Below are positions 17,022 to 26,416 of a stretch of DNA of 44,221 nt, piece by piece. The stretch is from Nitrospirota bacterium (lineage in GTDB: Bacteria; Nitrospirota; Thermodesulfovibrionia; Thermodesulfovibrionales; Magnetobacteriaceae), in the NCBI GenBank assembly GCA_015233895.1, contig JADFXG010000025.1:1-44221 (forward strand). The letters run 5' to 3'. The notes under the pieces are model-generated. The model had not been told where the DNA came from. It saw only the letters and a list, made by a program, of their open reading frames with translations, and did no database searches. Numbering within the stretch: position 1 is the first letter of the stretch; every line of letters starts with the position of its first letter. The position numbers and the translations under genes are program-made.

Positions 17022-19508
17022 ATGGAAAAATATGTTTGCATACACGGACACTTTTACCAGCCGCCGAGAGAAAACCCGTGGCTTGGTGAGGTGGAGTTTC
17101 AGGACTCAGCCTACCCGTACCACGACTGGAACGAACGTATTACTGCCGAGTGTTATGCCCCAAACACAGCTTCAAGGATGTTGGATAGCTTTGGGAAAAT
17201 TACAGATATTGTAAATAATTACTCCAGAGTTAGCTTTAACTTCGGGCCAACCCTCCTGTCATGGCTACAGCGGCACCGCCCCGACGTCTATGAGGCCATT
17301 GTTGAAGCTGATAAATTAAGCATGAAGAGATTTTCCGGACACGGCTCAGCCCTCGCCCAGTGCTACAACCACATGATTATGCCACTGGCCAACGAAAGAG
17401 ACAAAATCACTCAGGTCGTGTGGGCTATTGAGGATTTTAAGTACCGTTTCAATCGAATGCCGGAGGGTATGTGGCTCCCTGAGACGGCAGTTGATGTAGA
17501 AACTCTTGAAATCTTAGCGGCACACGGTATAAAGTTCACCATTTTAGCCCCGCGGCAGGCCTCGATGGTAAAAAAGATTGTGCAGGATGAAATTCAAAAT
17601 GACGTGGAATTTCAGACTGATGACGGCTCTGAAACTACCCTTGACCCATGGACTGACGTTAGCCACGGCAAAATTGACCCATCAACCGTATATCTCTGTA
17701 ACCTCCCATCTGGTAAAACAATACACCTGTTTTTTTATGACGGCCCAATATCCTCAGAGATAGCCTTTTCCGGACTTCTTAATAGCGGAGAGCGTTTCGT
17801 TGAAAAACTGATGGGCGCTATCAATGGTGAAAGGCAACACCCCCAGATTATTCACATAGCCACTGACGGTGAGACCTATGGCCATCACCACAGACAAGGT
17901 GAAATGGCTCTGACCTACTGCCTTCACCTCTTTGAACAGGGACAGTACCACGGACATGATCTTGTAAGACTCACCAACTATGGCCAGTTTATGGAATTGC
18001 ACCAGCCTGTTTATGAGGTCAAAATATATGACAACTCCTCCTGGAGCTGTATTCACGGCGTGGGCAGGTGGAAAGAACACTGTGGCTGCAACTCCGGTAT
18101 GCATCAGGAGTGGACACAGCACTGGAGAGCGCCTCTCAGGCAGGGCATGGATGTTGTCAGAGACAGCATTGCAGAAGTGTTTTACGATGAGGGTTCAAAG
18201 TATCTGAAAGACCCGTGGCACGCACGGGATGCCTATGTGCAGTGCCTATTGGCAAGCGACAGAGAAAGCCTCGGCAGCTTTATAAACCGCCATGCGCTCA
18301 GGGAGTTATCTTTGGAGGAGTGCCGCCTTGTGCTTAAACTTATGGAAATGCAAAAAAACGCTATGTACATGTTTACCAGTTGCGGGTGGTTTTTTGATGA
18401 AATCTCAGGGATAGAAACAGTGCAGTCTATGGCTTATGCAGCGCTTGCCATGCAGTATGCCGCCGAATTTATTGACGGCGGCTTAGATGGAGAGTTTATA
18501 AATAAACTCAAAGAGGCTGAGAGCAATGTCTATGGGGCAGGGGAGTATGCTTATGAGATGTTTGTCAAACCCCAGATGGTTGACCTGCGGCGGGCTGGCG
18601 CTCACTTTGCCATCTCCTCAATCTTTGAACACTATCCGCCAAATGTAAAAGTGTATAACTATCAGGTGGAGACTCTGTTTTATGACGAGAGACGTTCAGG
18701 ACGCTTAAGGATTGCAGCAGGCACCCTGAAAATATTTTCGGAAAATACATGGGATGAGCAGATATTTCAGTTTTTCGTCTTCAGAGGAGAACACGGTGTA
18801 AACTGTGCACTTGCCGATTACACCTCTGAGGAGGAGTTTTCATCTGTTAGAAAAGATATTTTTGACGCATTTGAAAAAGGCCGTATTCCTTACTCTGTCA
18901 GGATTATGCACGAGCGCTTTGGCGACAGCCACTACTCACTGTGGCACTTGTTTAAGGACGAGCAGAGAAAGGTACTTGATGAGATACTTGTGCGCTCTTA
19001 TGAAAAAATTGACAGCCTGTACAGACAGATTTATGAAAGCAATATTTCCCTTATGAATTTTCACAGGGGACTGGATATTCCACTTCCCGAGTCCCTCTCC
19101 ATAGCGCTTGTCTATGTGCTTAAGAGAGACCTTGAAAGTGTTTTAGAGGAGAGATTTCTTGACGCTGAAAAACTCAAAGACGCCGTCTCCGAGGTAAAGC
19201 GGTGGGATGTCCATATAGACAAGGAAAGACTCAACCTCTATGCCACAAAACATGTTAACTACCTGATGGATGCGTTAAAGACTCAGTGGGACTACGCAGA
19301 GTTGTACGAAAAAATAGCAGGGGTGCTTGAGTCTTTAAGCTCGATAGGAATAGAGCCGGATTTATGGAGCGCTCAGAACACATACTTTATTATTGGGAAA
19401 GAACATATGGAAAGTTTAAGGGAGCGGGCGGCTTTTGGTGATAAAACTGCAGAGCTGTGGCTATCTAACTATAAAAACCTTGGGGTTCATCTTTCGGTTG
19501 TAATCTAA
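17022..19508 (+). CDS. GH57 family glycoside hydrolase with DUF3536
   Basis: This 828-residue enzyme starts at the ATG at 17022 (AGGGG upstream); an open frame runs further back to 16668, but only as antisense of the PilZ gene. GH57 landmarks: HGHFYQPPRENPW near residue 7, GMWLPETAVDVETL near 150, DGPIS, and ATDGETYGHHHRQGEMAL near 290. The rest (about 310-828) matches the DUF3536 extension that follows such GH57 domains. GH57 enzymes are retaining alpha-amylases, branching enzymes or 4-alpha-glucanotransferases. Proximity to glgA suggests a cytosolic alpha-glucan role. The exact reaction cannot be read from sequence. Confidence 0.88.
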   Translation: MEKYVCIHGHFYQPPRENPWLGEVEFQDSAYPYHDWNERITAECYAPNTASRMLDSFGKITDIVNNYSRVSFNFGPTLLSWLQRHRPDVYEAIVEADKLSMKRFSGHGSALAQCYNHMIMPLANERDKITQVVWAIEDFKYRFNRMPEGMWLPETAVDVETLEILAAHGIKFTILAPRQASMVKKIVQDEIQNDVEFQTDDGSETTLDPWTDVSHGKIDPSTVYLCNLPSGKTIHLFFYDGPISSEIAFSGLLNSGERFVEKLMGAINGERQHPQIIHIATDGETYGHHHRQGEMALTYCLHLFEQGQYHGHDLVRLTNYGQFMELHQPVYEVKIYDNSSWSCIHGVGRWKEHCGCNSGMHQEWTQHWRAPLRQGMDVVRDSIAEVFYDEGSKYLKDPWHARDAYVQCLLASDRESLGSFINRHALRELSLEECRLVLKLMEMQKNAMYMFTSCGWFFDEISGIETVQSMAYAALAMQYAAEFIDGGLDGEFINKLKEAESNVYGAGEYAYEMFVKPQMVDLRRAGAHFAISSIFEHYPPNVKVYNYQVETLFYDERRSGRLRIAAGTLKIFSENTWDEQIFQFFVFRGEHGVNCALADYTSEEEFSSVRKDIFDAFEKGRIPYSVRIMHERFGDSHYSLWHLFKDEQRKVLDEILVRSYEKIDSLYRQIYESNISLMNFHRGLDIPLPESLSIALVYVLKRDLESVLEERFLDAEKLKDAVSEVKRWDVHIDKERLNLYATKHVNYLMDALKTQWDYAELYEKIAGVLESLSSIGIEPDLWSAQNTYFIIGKEHMESLRERAAFGDKTAELWLSNYKNLGVHLSVVI

Positions 19509-19515
19509 TCTGTAA

Positions 19516-19545
19516 TTGACGAAACCGCAGTTTTTTTGATACATT
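19516..19545 (+). promoter_or_regulatory. Promoter giving a leaderless Uma2 transcript
   Basis: TTGACG (19516-19521), an 18-base spacer and TACATT (19540-19545) end 6 bases before the Uma2 ATG at 19552, with no Shine-Dalgarno sequence between. Transcription would start at or next to the A of the ATG. Confidence 0.45.
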
Positions 19546-19551
19546 AACATT

Positions 19552-20064
19552 ATGCAGACACTCGTACGAGATTTAGACTTAACGGAGATCATTAACGGGG
19601 AGGAAGTTGTGGGGCCAAGCCCATTTGGAAAACATCAAAACGTGGCAGCTAACTTATATGACATTGTGCGTCAGTATATCAAAAAACACAATTTAGGTAA
19701 ATTGTATTTTTCTCCGCTTGATGTAATCTTTGAAGAGGAAATTGACAGGCTACAGCCTGACATCTTATTTATAAAAAAAGAGAATATGGCAATCTTTCAG
19801 GACTGGATACGAGGTGTGCCGGATATGGTCTGTGAAATAGTCTCCCCCGGCACGTACAAAAAAGATACCGCCGTAAAGAGAGCAATATATGAAAAATACA
19901 AGGTGCCTGAGTACTGGATAGTTTTACCCGAGTTTGACGCTATAGAGGTTCTAATCATTGAAAACGATAAGTATAAGACACACTCGTATGCAGAAATTGA
20001 AGGTGAGGTTACCTCTAATGTTATAGAAGGGCTTTGCGTCAACATCAAGGATGTATTTGAGTAA
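19552..20064 (+). CDS. Uma2 family endonuclease (DUF820)
   Basis: This 170-residue protein has the PD-(D/E)xK-like core of the Uma2 family: GPSPFGKHQNVAANL near 21, LQPDILFI near 67 (metal-binding aspartate), CEIVSPGTYKKD near 96 (glutamate then serine/proline), and K-R-A-I-Y-E-K-Y-x-V-x-E-Y-W-I-V. All expected active-site residues are present, so the nuclease should be intact. Uma2 proteins are common, multi-copy and of uncertain role, and are often found in accessory DNA. It is a lone gene without an obvious partner and may be translated from a leaderless transcript. Confidence 0.88.
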   Translation: MQTLVRDLDLTEIINGEEVVGPSPFGKHQNVAANLYDIVRQYIKKHNLGKLYFSPLDVIFEEEIDRLQPDILFIKKENMAIFQDWIRGVPDMVCEIVSPGTYKKDTAVKRAIYEKYKVPEYWIVLPEFDAIEVLIIENDKYKTHSYAEIEGEVTSNVIEGLCVNIKDVFE

Positions 20065-20244
20065 CCTGTAGCAGAGAATTATTTCACGAATCCCATCCCT
20101 GCTTAGCACAAAACCCGATAGAGTTCAGTTTTTATTTTCTCAGGGTTTCAGTTAGCAGATCTCTCGCAGTGTGCGTGAGTTTTCAAATGTATTGAAGAAA
20201 TCATCAAGTTATTGCTACAATCATTAACCTAACGAAAAGCAATT

Positions 20245-20778
20245 ATGGACAAAACAAACACAACAACTAAAAGCGAGGCACTGCTTGCCGAGGCAAAAAC
20301 CCTCAGAGGGCACAAGCAAGTTGTAGATGTCGAGGAAAAAACTGTCAAACTTGTAGTCTTTACCTTAGAGGATAAATTGTTCGCTTTTTATGGAGAGTTT
20401 ATAAAGGAGATACTTCATCCTCTAAAAGTGTACTTTGTGCCTGGCTGTCCTGAGTTTATAGTTGGTGTGATAAACATCAGGGGGGATATTGAATCCGTGC
20501 TGGATATCAGAGGGTTTTTGGGTTACGCTCCAAAAAGTTATGGCATTGACATAACACTTCATAAAAGCAATCGAATAGTTATCGGGCAGACTGATGATTT
20601 CAAAAGCGGAATCGTGGCAGATAGTGTAGTTGACGTACTTGATGTCTCCGTTCATTCTGTAAATTGCTCACTGGCAGCCATCTCCGGTTCTCTCAGAGAA
20701 TTTGCCATAGGAGAGTTCCTCTACGGTGATAAAAATGTAATCATTCTGGATTTTAAGAAGATACCGGATAAGCTCTGA
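20245..20778 (+). CDS. cheW: CheW-type chemosensory coupling protein
   Basis: The 177-residue protein is a CheW/SH3-like domain preceded by about 35 charged residues. Landmarks are VVFTLEDKLFAFYGEFIKEIL, VPGCPEFIVGVINIRGDIESVLDIRGFLG, which is the conserved V-G-x-I-N-I-R-G core, and SGIVADSVVDVLDV. CheW links receptors to the CheA kinase. It is the first of four genes (CheW, CheW-like, MCP, CheB) with very short spacings. The 180-base gap upstream shows only a small hairpin near 20160 and no clear promoter. No cheA is in the window. Confidence 0.9.
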   Translation: MDKTNTTTKSEALLAEAKTLRGHKQVVDVEEKTVKLVVFTLEDKLFAFYGEFIKEILHPLKVYFVPGCPEFIVGVINIRGDIESVLDIRGFLGYAPKSYGIDITLHKSNRIVIGQTDDFKSGIVADSVVDVLDVSVHSVNCSLAAISGSLREFAIGEFLYGDKNVIILDFKKIPDKL

Positions 20779-20779
20779 A

Positions 20780-21220
20780 ATGACAGCAGCCGGTTCACAT
20801 GATGTATCAACGTCAAAATGGTGCGATTTTGTAACATTTACATCCGCCTCAGGCAGTACATTTGCCGCTCTTTCTGAAGACATATTTGAAATGATTTCTG
20901 TTAATGAGGCTGTTAAAGCTAACTATAAGGTTTTCTATTTAGATAAAATCATAGGTCTCACAGAAACACACGGTGGCTCAAAGGTGTGTTTTGCCGTAAA
21001 AGGAACACAAGAAAACACTTTGTTAGCCGTTGGGGATTTGTGTGATGTTGAAAGCATCAGGCTTGATTCCATAAGTCCGCTTCCTGCTGTCTTAGTAAAA
21101 CACATGAAAAGGAAATCCATATGGGCAGCGGCCTTAAGAGAAGATAAGCTGCTGCTTCTTATAGATTTAAAAAAGCTTATTTCAGAAATTAAGGAGGATA
21201 GTAACTCAGATGACAATTAA
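20780..21220 (+). CDS. Second, divergent CheW-like protein
   Basis: The ATG comes one base after the TGA of the first CheW gene. The 146-residue product follows the CheW fold in outline: VTFTSASGSTFAALSEDIFEMI at the N-terminus and IWAAALREDKLLLLIDLKKLI at the C-terminus, which match the last strands and helix of CheW. The central I-N-x-R-G motif has been lost, so contact with CheA or the receptor may differ. It could be a receptor-specific adaptor. It overlaps the MCP gene by 11 bases, implying translational coupling. Confidence 0.7.
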   Translation: MTAAGSHDVSTSKWCDFVTFTSASGSTFAALSEDIFEMISVNEAVKANYKVFYLDKIIGLTETHGGSKVCFAVKGTQENTLLAVGDLCDVESIRLDSISPLPAVLVKHMKRKSIWAAALREDKLLLLIDLKKLISEIKEDSNSDDN

Positions 21221-22811
21221 AAAGAATTTATATCTTCTTGCTGCTTTAAATGTGGTTGTCTTTATAGTGATAACCCTGCTGTTTTTTATCCATAGCGCTG
21301 ATACAAGAGATAGAATCTCAAAGCTAATAAACAATGACCAGGCACTGCTGCTGCTCATTAACGATATGTACGCTAACGGCCTGCAAACAGAACAGGCAAC
21401 AAGAAACATAATCTTAAACAGCGCTGATGACAAGGCACGGAGCAACTACAAAAAAGCTATAGAGATTTTCGCTGAAGCCCATAAAGACGCAATGATCTTA
21501 TCTGGTGGACAAATGAAAACAACACTTGTGGAAATCAAAGCTCTATGGGAGGATAACGAACGCCTCCGGCAGGAGTGTCTAACGCTGTCCGCTCAAAAGA
21601 ATCTCTCCAGTGCCTCAGAGTGTATAGTGGTAAGAGAAACCCCAAAGTGGCGTGAGGTCAGGCAAAAACTCATTGACCTGATTGCCGTGCAAAAAAATAA
21701 GTTTTCAAAGGTAACTGACGATACTGAGGTTTTTATGTCCAGGACAAGAAAAAATCTCCTTACGATCATGTTTCTCTCCCTTACAATAACCTCAGGGTTT
21801 ATATATTACGTTGGACGCGGAATAAACAGGCCGCTACAAAGCATAATGAAGACACTTAAAGGCTCAGAAAGCGACCTTACCGTAAAAATTCCAATAGAAG
21901 GCAGTAACGAAATATACGCACTGGCCACAATTATCAACACCAACATTGATAATCTCCACCAAATCATAAGCACACTCTCCACCACAGTAAGAAACGTCTC
22001 AACCTCGGCAAATGAAATCTATGAGGCAGTTGAAAAACAAGCCGCTATCACCACAGAGCAGACAGCCTCAATATCGGAGATAACCTCCACTATGGAGGAA
22101 CTCTCGGCCTCAAGTACTCAGATAGCTGAGCACTCTCAGTCGGTAGCCGAAATAGCCGCGCACACACTTACTGATTCACAAGCAGGAGCGGACGTTACAG
22201 ATAAAACCTCCAAAAACATGGCGGAAATCAGCACCGATAACAAACGTGGATTAAATGAGGTGCTTGAACTTGGTAAAAAATCAAAAGACATAACCAGAGT
22301 TATGGAAATAATAAACAATATAGCGGACAATACTAAACTGATAGCTTTTAACGCGGCACTTGAGGCCTCAGGAGCCGGAGAGGCCGGAAAACGTTTTGGA
22401 GTTGTGGCAGTTGAGATACGGCGGCTTGCCGATAGTGTTATGGATTCCACGGCAGATATTGAATCAAAGATAACAGAAATACAGGACTCTGTAAACCGCC
22501 TTGTGGTGGCCTCAGAAAAGAGTTCAAGGGCTATTGCCGAAGGCCTTGGCACATCCTCAGAAACTACAAGAACTCTTGCTGAGATTTTAGAAGGAGCACA
22601 TGCCACAAGTGATGCGGCAAGGGAGATTTCCCTCTCCACGATGCAGCAGCGCACAGCAGTAGAGCAGGTCGTCATAGCGCTCAGGGAAATCGAAGATGGT
22701 GCGAAGCAGTCAGCTGGAGCAATTAACCATGTCCACGGTATAGCTAAGAATCTGTCCGCTTTGTCTGGTAATTTGCAGGATATTGTGAAAAAGTTTGTCC
22801 TAAAGGGTTAA
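21210..22811 (+). CDS. Methyl-accepting chemotaxis protein
   Basis: The 533-residue receptor has membrane spans at about 8-28 and 183-201 flanking a periplasmic four-helix-bundle sensor (TEQATRNIILNSADDKAR), then a HAMP domain and a cytoplasmic coiled-coil signalling domain. The signalling tip near 365-405 reads IADNTKLIAFNAALEASGAGEAG; standard tips read [20 protein letters not shown], so several contact residues differ. The gene starts inside the upstream CheW-like gene behind AAGGAGG. Context suggests a dedicated pathway with its own CheW pair and CheB; output may be other than flagellar. Confidence 0.9.
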   Translation: MTIKKNLYLLAALNVVVFIVITLLFFIHSADTRDRISKLINNDQALLLLINDMYANGLQTEQATRNIILNSADDKARSNYKKAIEIFAEAHKDAMILSGGQMKTTLVEIKALWEDNERLRQECLTLSAQKNLSSASECIVVRETPKWREVRQKLIDLIAVQKNKFSKVTDDTEVFMSRTRKNLLTIMFLSLTITSGFIYYVGRGINRPLQSIMKTLKGSESDLTVKIPIEGSNEIYALATIINTNIDNLHQIISTLSTTVRNVSTSANEIYEAVEKQAAITTEQTASISEITSTMEELSASSTQIAEHSQSVAEIAAHTLTDSQAGADVTDKTSKNMAEISTDNKRGLNEVLELGKKSKDITRVMEIINNIADNTKLIAFNAALEASGAGEAGKRFGVVAVEIRRLADSVMDSTADIESKITEIQDSVNRLVVASEKSSRAIAEGLGTSSETTRTLAEILEGAHATSDAAREISLSTMQQRTAVEQVVIALREIEDGAKQSAGAINHVHGIAKNLSALSGNLQDIVKKFVLKG

Positions 22812-22814
22812 GGC

Positions 22815-23840
22815 TTGCCAAAAGACAGTAAACTAAGAGTGCTTGTCGTTGATGACAGCTCCTCTGTCAGAACCCGCATCAGGAAAATTCTAAGCGGGGA
22901 CATTGAGATAGAGGTAATAGGTGAGGCCGCAGACGGCAGGAAGGCGACTGAACTTTCTAAAGCCTTAACTCCAGACATTATAATAATGGATGTGGTGATG
23001 CCTGTCCTGGACGGTTTGCATACTATAACTCAAATAATGGCTGAAGATCCTGTCCCAATCCTGGTTCTGACGTCACAGTCCTCGGCTGACACGGCTTTTC
23101 GCTGTATCTCAGCAGGTGCTCTTGAGGTACTGACCAAGGCAGACGTAGCCGCAGAGCCTGAAACTCTCATAAAAAAAATAAAACTCCTTTCAAAAGTTAA
23201 GGTCATAAGCCATATAAGGGGAAAGTTTGGCATAGTGGCGGAAAGCCGTGTGCAGCCGGATATTATAAAAACAACCGCACTTAAAAAGATAATAGCCATA
23301 GCCTCGTCAACCGGAGGCCCTAAGGCTCTGTCACTAATATTGCCCGGATTACCGGATGATTTCCCATGCCCTGTGGTTATAGCCCAACACATGTCAGACG
23401 GCTTTATAACCGGCCTTGTATCATGGCTTGATGCCATTGTCCAAATAGATATAAAAATAGCAGAAGATCAGGAACCTCTCAAACCGGCTGTTGTTTACTT
23501 TTCTCCATCTGAGTACAATATGGAAATTGGCGAGGAAAGGGTTGTTAATTTAACCAAACGGCTGCCTCATGAGATTTATCATCCCTCTTGTGACAAGCTC
23601 CTTGTCTCAACAGCCAACGCTTATGGAAATGGTGCCATGGGTATAATACTTTCAGGAATGGGAGATGACGGCGTCAAGGGAATCAAAGCAATAAAAGAAA
23701 AAGGAGGCACCACATTAGCTCAGGACAAGGACAGCTCGGTAGTTTTTGGCATGAATGCTGAGGCTCTAAAGTCAGGCTCTGTGGATAAAGTCCTCTCTGT
23801 TACAGAAATATGTAAAGAAATAATAAGATTTGCAAACTAA
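22815..23840 (+). CDS. cheB: Chemotaxis methylesterase CheB
   Basis: CheB demethylates receptor glutamates when phosphorylated. The 341-residue protein starts with TTG at 22815, three bases after the MCP stop. The receiver domain (about 7-125) has the acidic pair in V-V-D-D and phospho-acceptor D59 in IIIMDVVMP. The methylesterase domain (about 155-341) has the catalytic triad S165 (ASSTGGP), H192 (AQHM) and D285 (GMGDDG). All key residues are intact. It is co-transcribed with the MCP by position; cheR is absent from the window. Confidence 0.93.
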   Translation: MPKDSKLRVLVVDDSSSVRTRIRKILSGDIEIEVIGEAADGRKATELSKALTPDIIIMDVVMPVLDGLHTITQIMAEDPVPILVLTSQSSADTAFRCISAGALEVLTKADVAAEPETLIKKIKLLSKVKVISHIRGKFGIVAESRVQPDIIKTTALKKIIAIASSTGGPKALSLILPGLPDDFPCPVVIAQHMSDGFITGLVSWLDAIVQIDIKIAEDQEPLKPAVVYFSPSEYNMEIGEERVVNLTKRLPHEIYHPSCDKLLVSTANAYGNGAMGIILSGMGDDGVKGIKAIKEKGGTTLAQDKDSSVVFGMNAEALKSGSVDKVLSVTEICKEIIRFAN

Positions 23841-23985
23841 AAATTTATACTATTTCATTGCTAACGATACAGGTTGCTGAACGTATTATGAAACATTCAG
23901 AGAACAAAATCTTAGATATTGTCAGGTGCAAATGCCTGAATCGGAGCTTGTTGCATCAATATTTCTATAGCAAACATAAGACATG

Positions 23986-23996
23986 TATGCTATAAT
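23986..23996 (+). promoter_or_regulatory. Extended -10 promoter of the amidase operon
   Basis: TATGCTATAAT contains a TATAAT hexamer with the TGn extension one base upstream. It ends 9 bases before the GTG of the amidase gene, so the mRNA would be leaderless or nearly so. No good -35 box is visible, as is usual for extended -10 promoters. The preceding gap (23841-23985) shows no gene. Confidence 0.5.
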
Positions 23997-24005
23997 GTCT
24001 GGGTT

Positions 24006-24986
24006 GTGACAAAGAGGTATGTGCTTTTAACAGTGCTTGTTGTCGTGGCAGCGGGATTATGGCAATTGGCTGCAATGGCTATGGAAAGCAGCAATGTGAC
24101 TTTGCGCTTTAGCGAACAGACAGGCAGCTTTCGATTTGTCTTTGAGCTGCCTGATGAGACATGGCTCAACCAGGCTAAAGTTGCGGCCTCTTACAGTGTA
24201 ATAAAGATATCGCTTAGTGACTCTTTTACAATTGGAGCTCCCAAACTTCCTGATGGCATCAAGTTTTCTACCAGAGACAACAGCATATATTTAAATATTA
24301 AAAATCTTGATAATATTAAAGTAATACGGTTGAATAACCCTTACAGATTAGTAGTTGATGCTTATGTGACAGACTACAAGAAACCAGAGCAGAGTGCACC
24401 CCCTGAGGGCAAAGAACTCAAACAACTGACTATCGTTATAGATGCCGGCCACGGCGGCAATGATATAGGCTTACCGGTTGCTAACACAAAGGAGAGCGTT
24501 CTTACGCTGTCTTTGGCTAATGAACTCTCAAAAATGATAAACGCCAGATCGGCTAAATCAGTTTTAATCAGAAAAGACGACTCCTCAATGACACTGGCGC
24601 AGCGTATAACGGAGGCATCAAAGAGGCGCATAAGTATGTTCCTGTCACTACACGTGTCTGAGGGCAGGTATTTTACAGTTTACAGAACTACATTGCCAGC
24701 AGGCTCACAAACAATAGCCTCAAGGTACAAGGTGGATACGCTTCAGGCTGCATACTTAGAGAGAAGTTTGGCTCTTACACAAGCACTTGAGACATCGCTT
24801 AAAGACACTTTCAGTGATGTCGATGTTTACCACAGAGAGATGCCGCTGCCGCTCCTCAGTGCCATAGCAGCCCCAGCAGTCCTTATAGAGATCCCTAATA
24901 GCAGCGATTTTCTATACAACGCAGCTACTTTAAAATCCATCTCAGAAGCTATTTATAAAGCTTTGGTGTCTTATGCGAAAAAGTAG
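24006..24986 (+). CDS. Exported N-acetylmuramoyl-L-alanine amidase (Amidase_3)
   Basis: This enzyme should cleave the peptide from the glycan of peptidoglycan. The 326-residue product starts with a Sec signal (about 1-26, cleavage after AMA), which supports the GTG start despite no Shine-Dalgarno site. Residues 30-125 look like an AMIN-type beta domain. The catalytic domain follows: zinc ligands H149 (DAGHGG), E163 and H216 (SLHVSEG), with catalytic E295 in LIEIPNSSD. The motifs around H216 and E295 differ from the usual S-I-H-x-N and E-x-G-F but keep the key residues. It overlaps the GerMN gene by 14 bases. Confidence 0.87.
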   Translation: MTKRYVLLTVLVVVAAGLWQLAAMAMESSNVTLRFSEQTGSFRFVFELPDETWLNQAKVAASYSVIKISLSDSFTIGAPKLPDGIKFSTRDNSIYLNIKNLDNIKVIRLNNPYRLVVDAYVTDYKKPEQSAPPEGKELKQLTIVIDAGHGGNDIGLPVANTKESVLTLSLANELSKMINARSAKSVLIRKDDSSMTLAQRITEASKRRISMFLSLHVSEGRYFTVYRTTLPAGSQTIASRYKVDTLQAAYLERSLALTQALETSLKDTFSDVDVYHREMPLPLLSAIAAPAVLIEIPNSSDFLYNAATLKSISEAIYKALVSYAKK

Positions 24987-25557
24987 CACGGTTTTTTTGC
25001 TGCTGATACCAATATTTGTAATGGCAGGAATTGGTATCGGATACTTTCTAATGTCCAAGGGAGACGATCTCCCCTTATCGCAAAGTGTCGTTGCTCTTAA
25101 GGAGGCAGGACAGGGCAAGGTAATAGGCGAGGAATCCACCGTAACAGTGGTGTATCGTAAAGGCATGGAATTAAAGACCACCACAATTAAAACAAAAAAA
25201 TACTTTGAACCTCTGAAACTGGCAGGGGCTGCAGTGTCTGAGCTTCTAAGTGGTGAGCATATTACCGATAGAGAGGGTATCCCTGAGGGAGCGAAACTTC
25301 TGGGGCTTTACTATGGTGTTGACAGAATGGTGTATGTTGATATATCGTCTGAGTTAAAAAGGAATTTTAGTGGAGACGCTGCCGGAGAGTTTCTTTTGCT
25401 AAAGAGTCTCTATGACACCATAACAAGCAACGTTGAAGCTGATGATGTTTTTTTACTCATAAACGGCAAAGAAGAGGAAACCCTCGGCGGCCATTGCTAT
25501 ATAAAGTATCCATTGAAAAAAATGTTGACACAAGAGGTAAAATTTAATGAAACATAA
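24973..25557 (+). CDS. GerMN domain membrane-anchored protein
   Basis: The 194-residue protein has one N-terminal membrane span (about 7-28) and a GerMN domain covering about 75-190 (KLAGAAVSELLSG, PEGAKLLGLYYG, VYVDISSEL, FLLLKSLYDTI). GerMN domains occur in the spore germination protein GerM and in envelope proteins of non-sporulating bacteria, often beside an amidase as here. It probably acts at the cell wall with the upstream amidase. It overlaps both neighbours (14 and 11 bases), so translational coupling is likely. Confidence 0.87.
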   Translation: MRKSSTVFLLLIPIFVMAGIGIGYFLMSKGDDLPLSQSVVALKEAGQGKVIGEESTVTVVYRKGMELKTTTIKTKKYFEPLKLAGAAVSELLSGEHITDREGIPEGAKLLGLYYGVDRMVYVDISSELKRNFSGDAAGEFLLLKSLYDTITSNVEADDVFLLINGKEEETLGGHCYIKYPLKKMLTQEVKFNET

Positions 25558-26386
25558 GAATGCGGCTGATAAACCTATCGGGATATTTGACTCTGGCGTA
25601 GGCGGCCTTACGGTGTTAAAAGCTATACATGCTCTGCTTCCTAACGAAAGTACTATATACTTAGGTGACACAGCACGCGTACCCTATGGGATACGTTCTC
25701 CCGAAACTGTGACCAAATATTCCCTGGAAAACAGCTCTTTTTTGATAGAAAAAGGAATAAAACTTCTGATAATAGCCTGTAACACGGCCTCAGCTATCAG
25801 TCTTGACGTTATAAAGCAGACCTTTGACATACCTGCTCTTGGCGTCATTGACTCAGGAGCCAGGGCAGCAGTCAATGCCACAAGAAACGGCCGCATAGGA
25901 GTAATCGGAACTGAAACCACAATTAAAAGCGGAGCTTACAGGCGAGCAATCCAGAACCTTGACGAATCTGCTGTTGTGTTTGAACGGCCGTGTCCGCTGT
26001 TTGTTCCGCTTGTTGAGGAGGGATGGCTTGACACAGACGTTACATATCTTGTTGCAACCAGGTATCTTGCCGGCTTAAAACAATCAATGATAGACACACT
26101 GGTACTTGGGTGTACGCACTACCCGCTTTTAAAAAATGTTATAACAGCTGTGATGGAAGACGAGGTCACGCTAATAGATTCAGCAATAGAGAAGTCGTTA
26201 AATATCAGGCAGCTTTTGTCTGATTCAGATATTCTCAAACAAGATTCACATGGTACCTTCAGGAAATATTATGTAACTGACAGCCCAGAGAGATTCCAGA
26301 AAATAGGGAAGCGATTTCTTGAGGACCCAATAGAGGACATAACAAAAATCGAGGTGACATCCCTTGAAACGGCAGTGGCCGTCTAA
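25547..26386 (+). CDS. murI: Glutamate racemase
   Basis: MurI makes D-glutamate for peptidoglycan. The 279-residue protein has IGIFDSGVGGLTVLKAI (10-27), GDTARVPYG, the first catalytic cysteine C78 in IIACNTAS and the second, C189, in LGCTHYPLL. Length and motif spacing are normal. It overlaps the GerMN gene by 11 bases and so belongs to the same envelope operon. Confidence 0.96.
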   Translation: MKHKNAADKPIGIFDSGVGGLTVLKAIHALLPNESTIYLGDTARVPYGIRSPETVTKYSLENSSFLIEKGIKLLIIACNTASAISLDVIKQTFDIPALGVIDSGARAAVNATRNGRIGVIGTETTIKSGAYRRAIQNLDESAVVFERPCPLFVPLVEEGWLDTDVTYLVATRYLAGLKQSMIDTLVLGCTHYPLLKNVITAVMEDEVTLIDSAIEKSLNIRQLLSDSDILKQDSHGTFRKYYVTDSPERFQKIGKRFLEDPIEDITKIEVTSLETAVAV

Positions 26387-26416
26387 TCCTTTTTTAAAGA
26401 CAGGAACAACTACAGT

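Noticed and set aside
24006-25557. Sporulation function for the GerMN-amidase pair
   Set aside because: The same pair is common in non-sporulating Gram-negative bacteria next to murI, and no sporulation genes are nearby.
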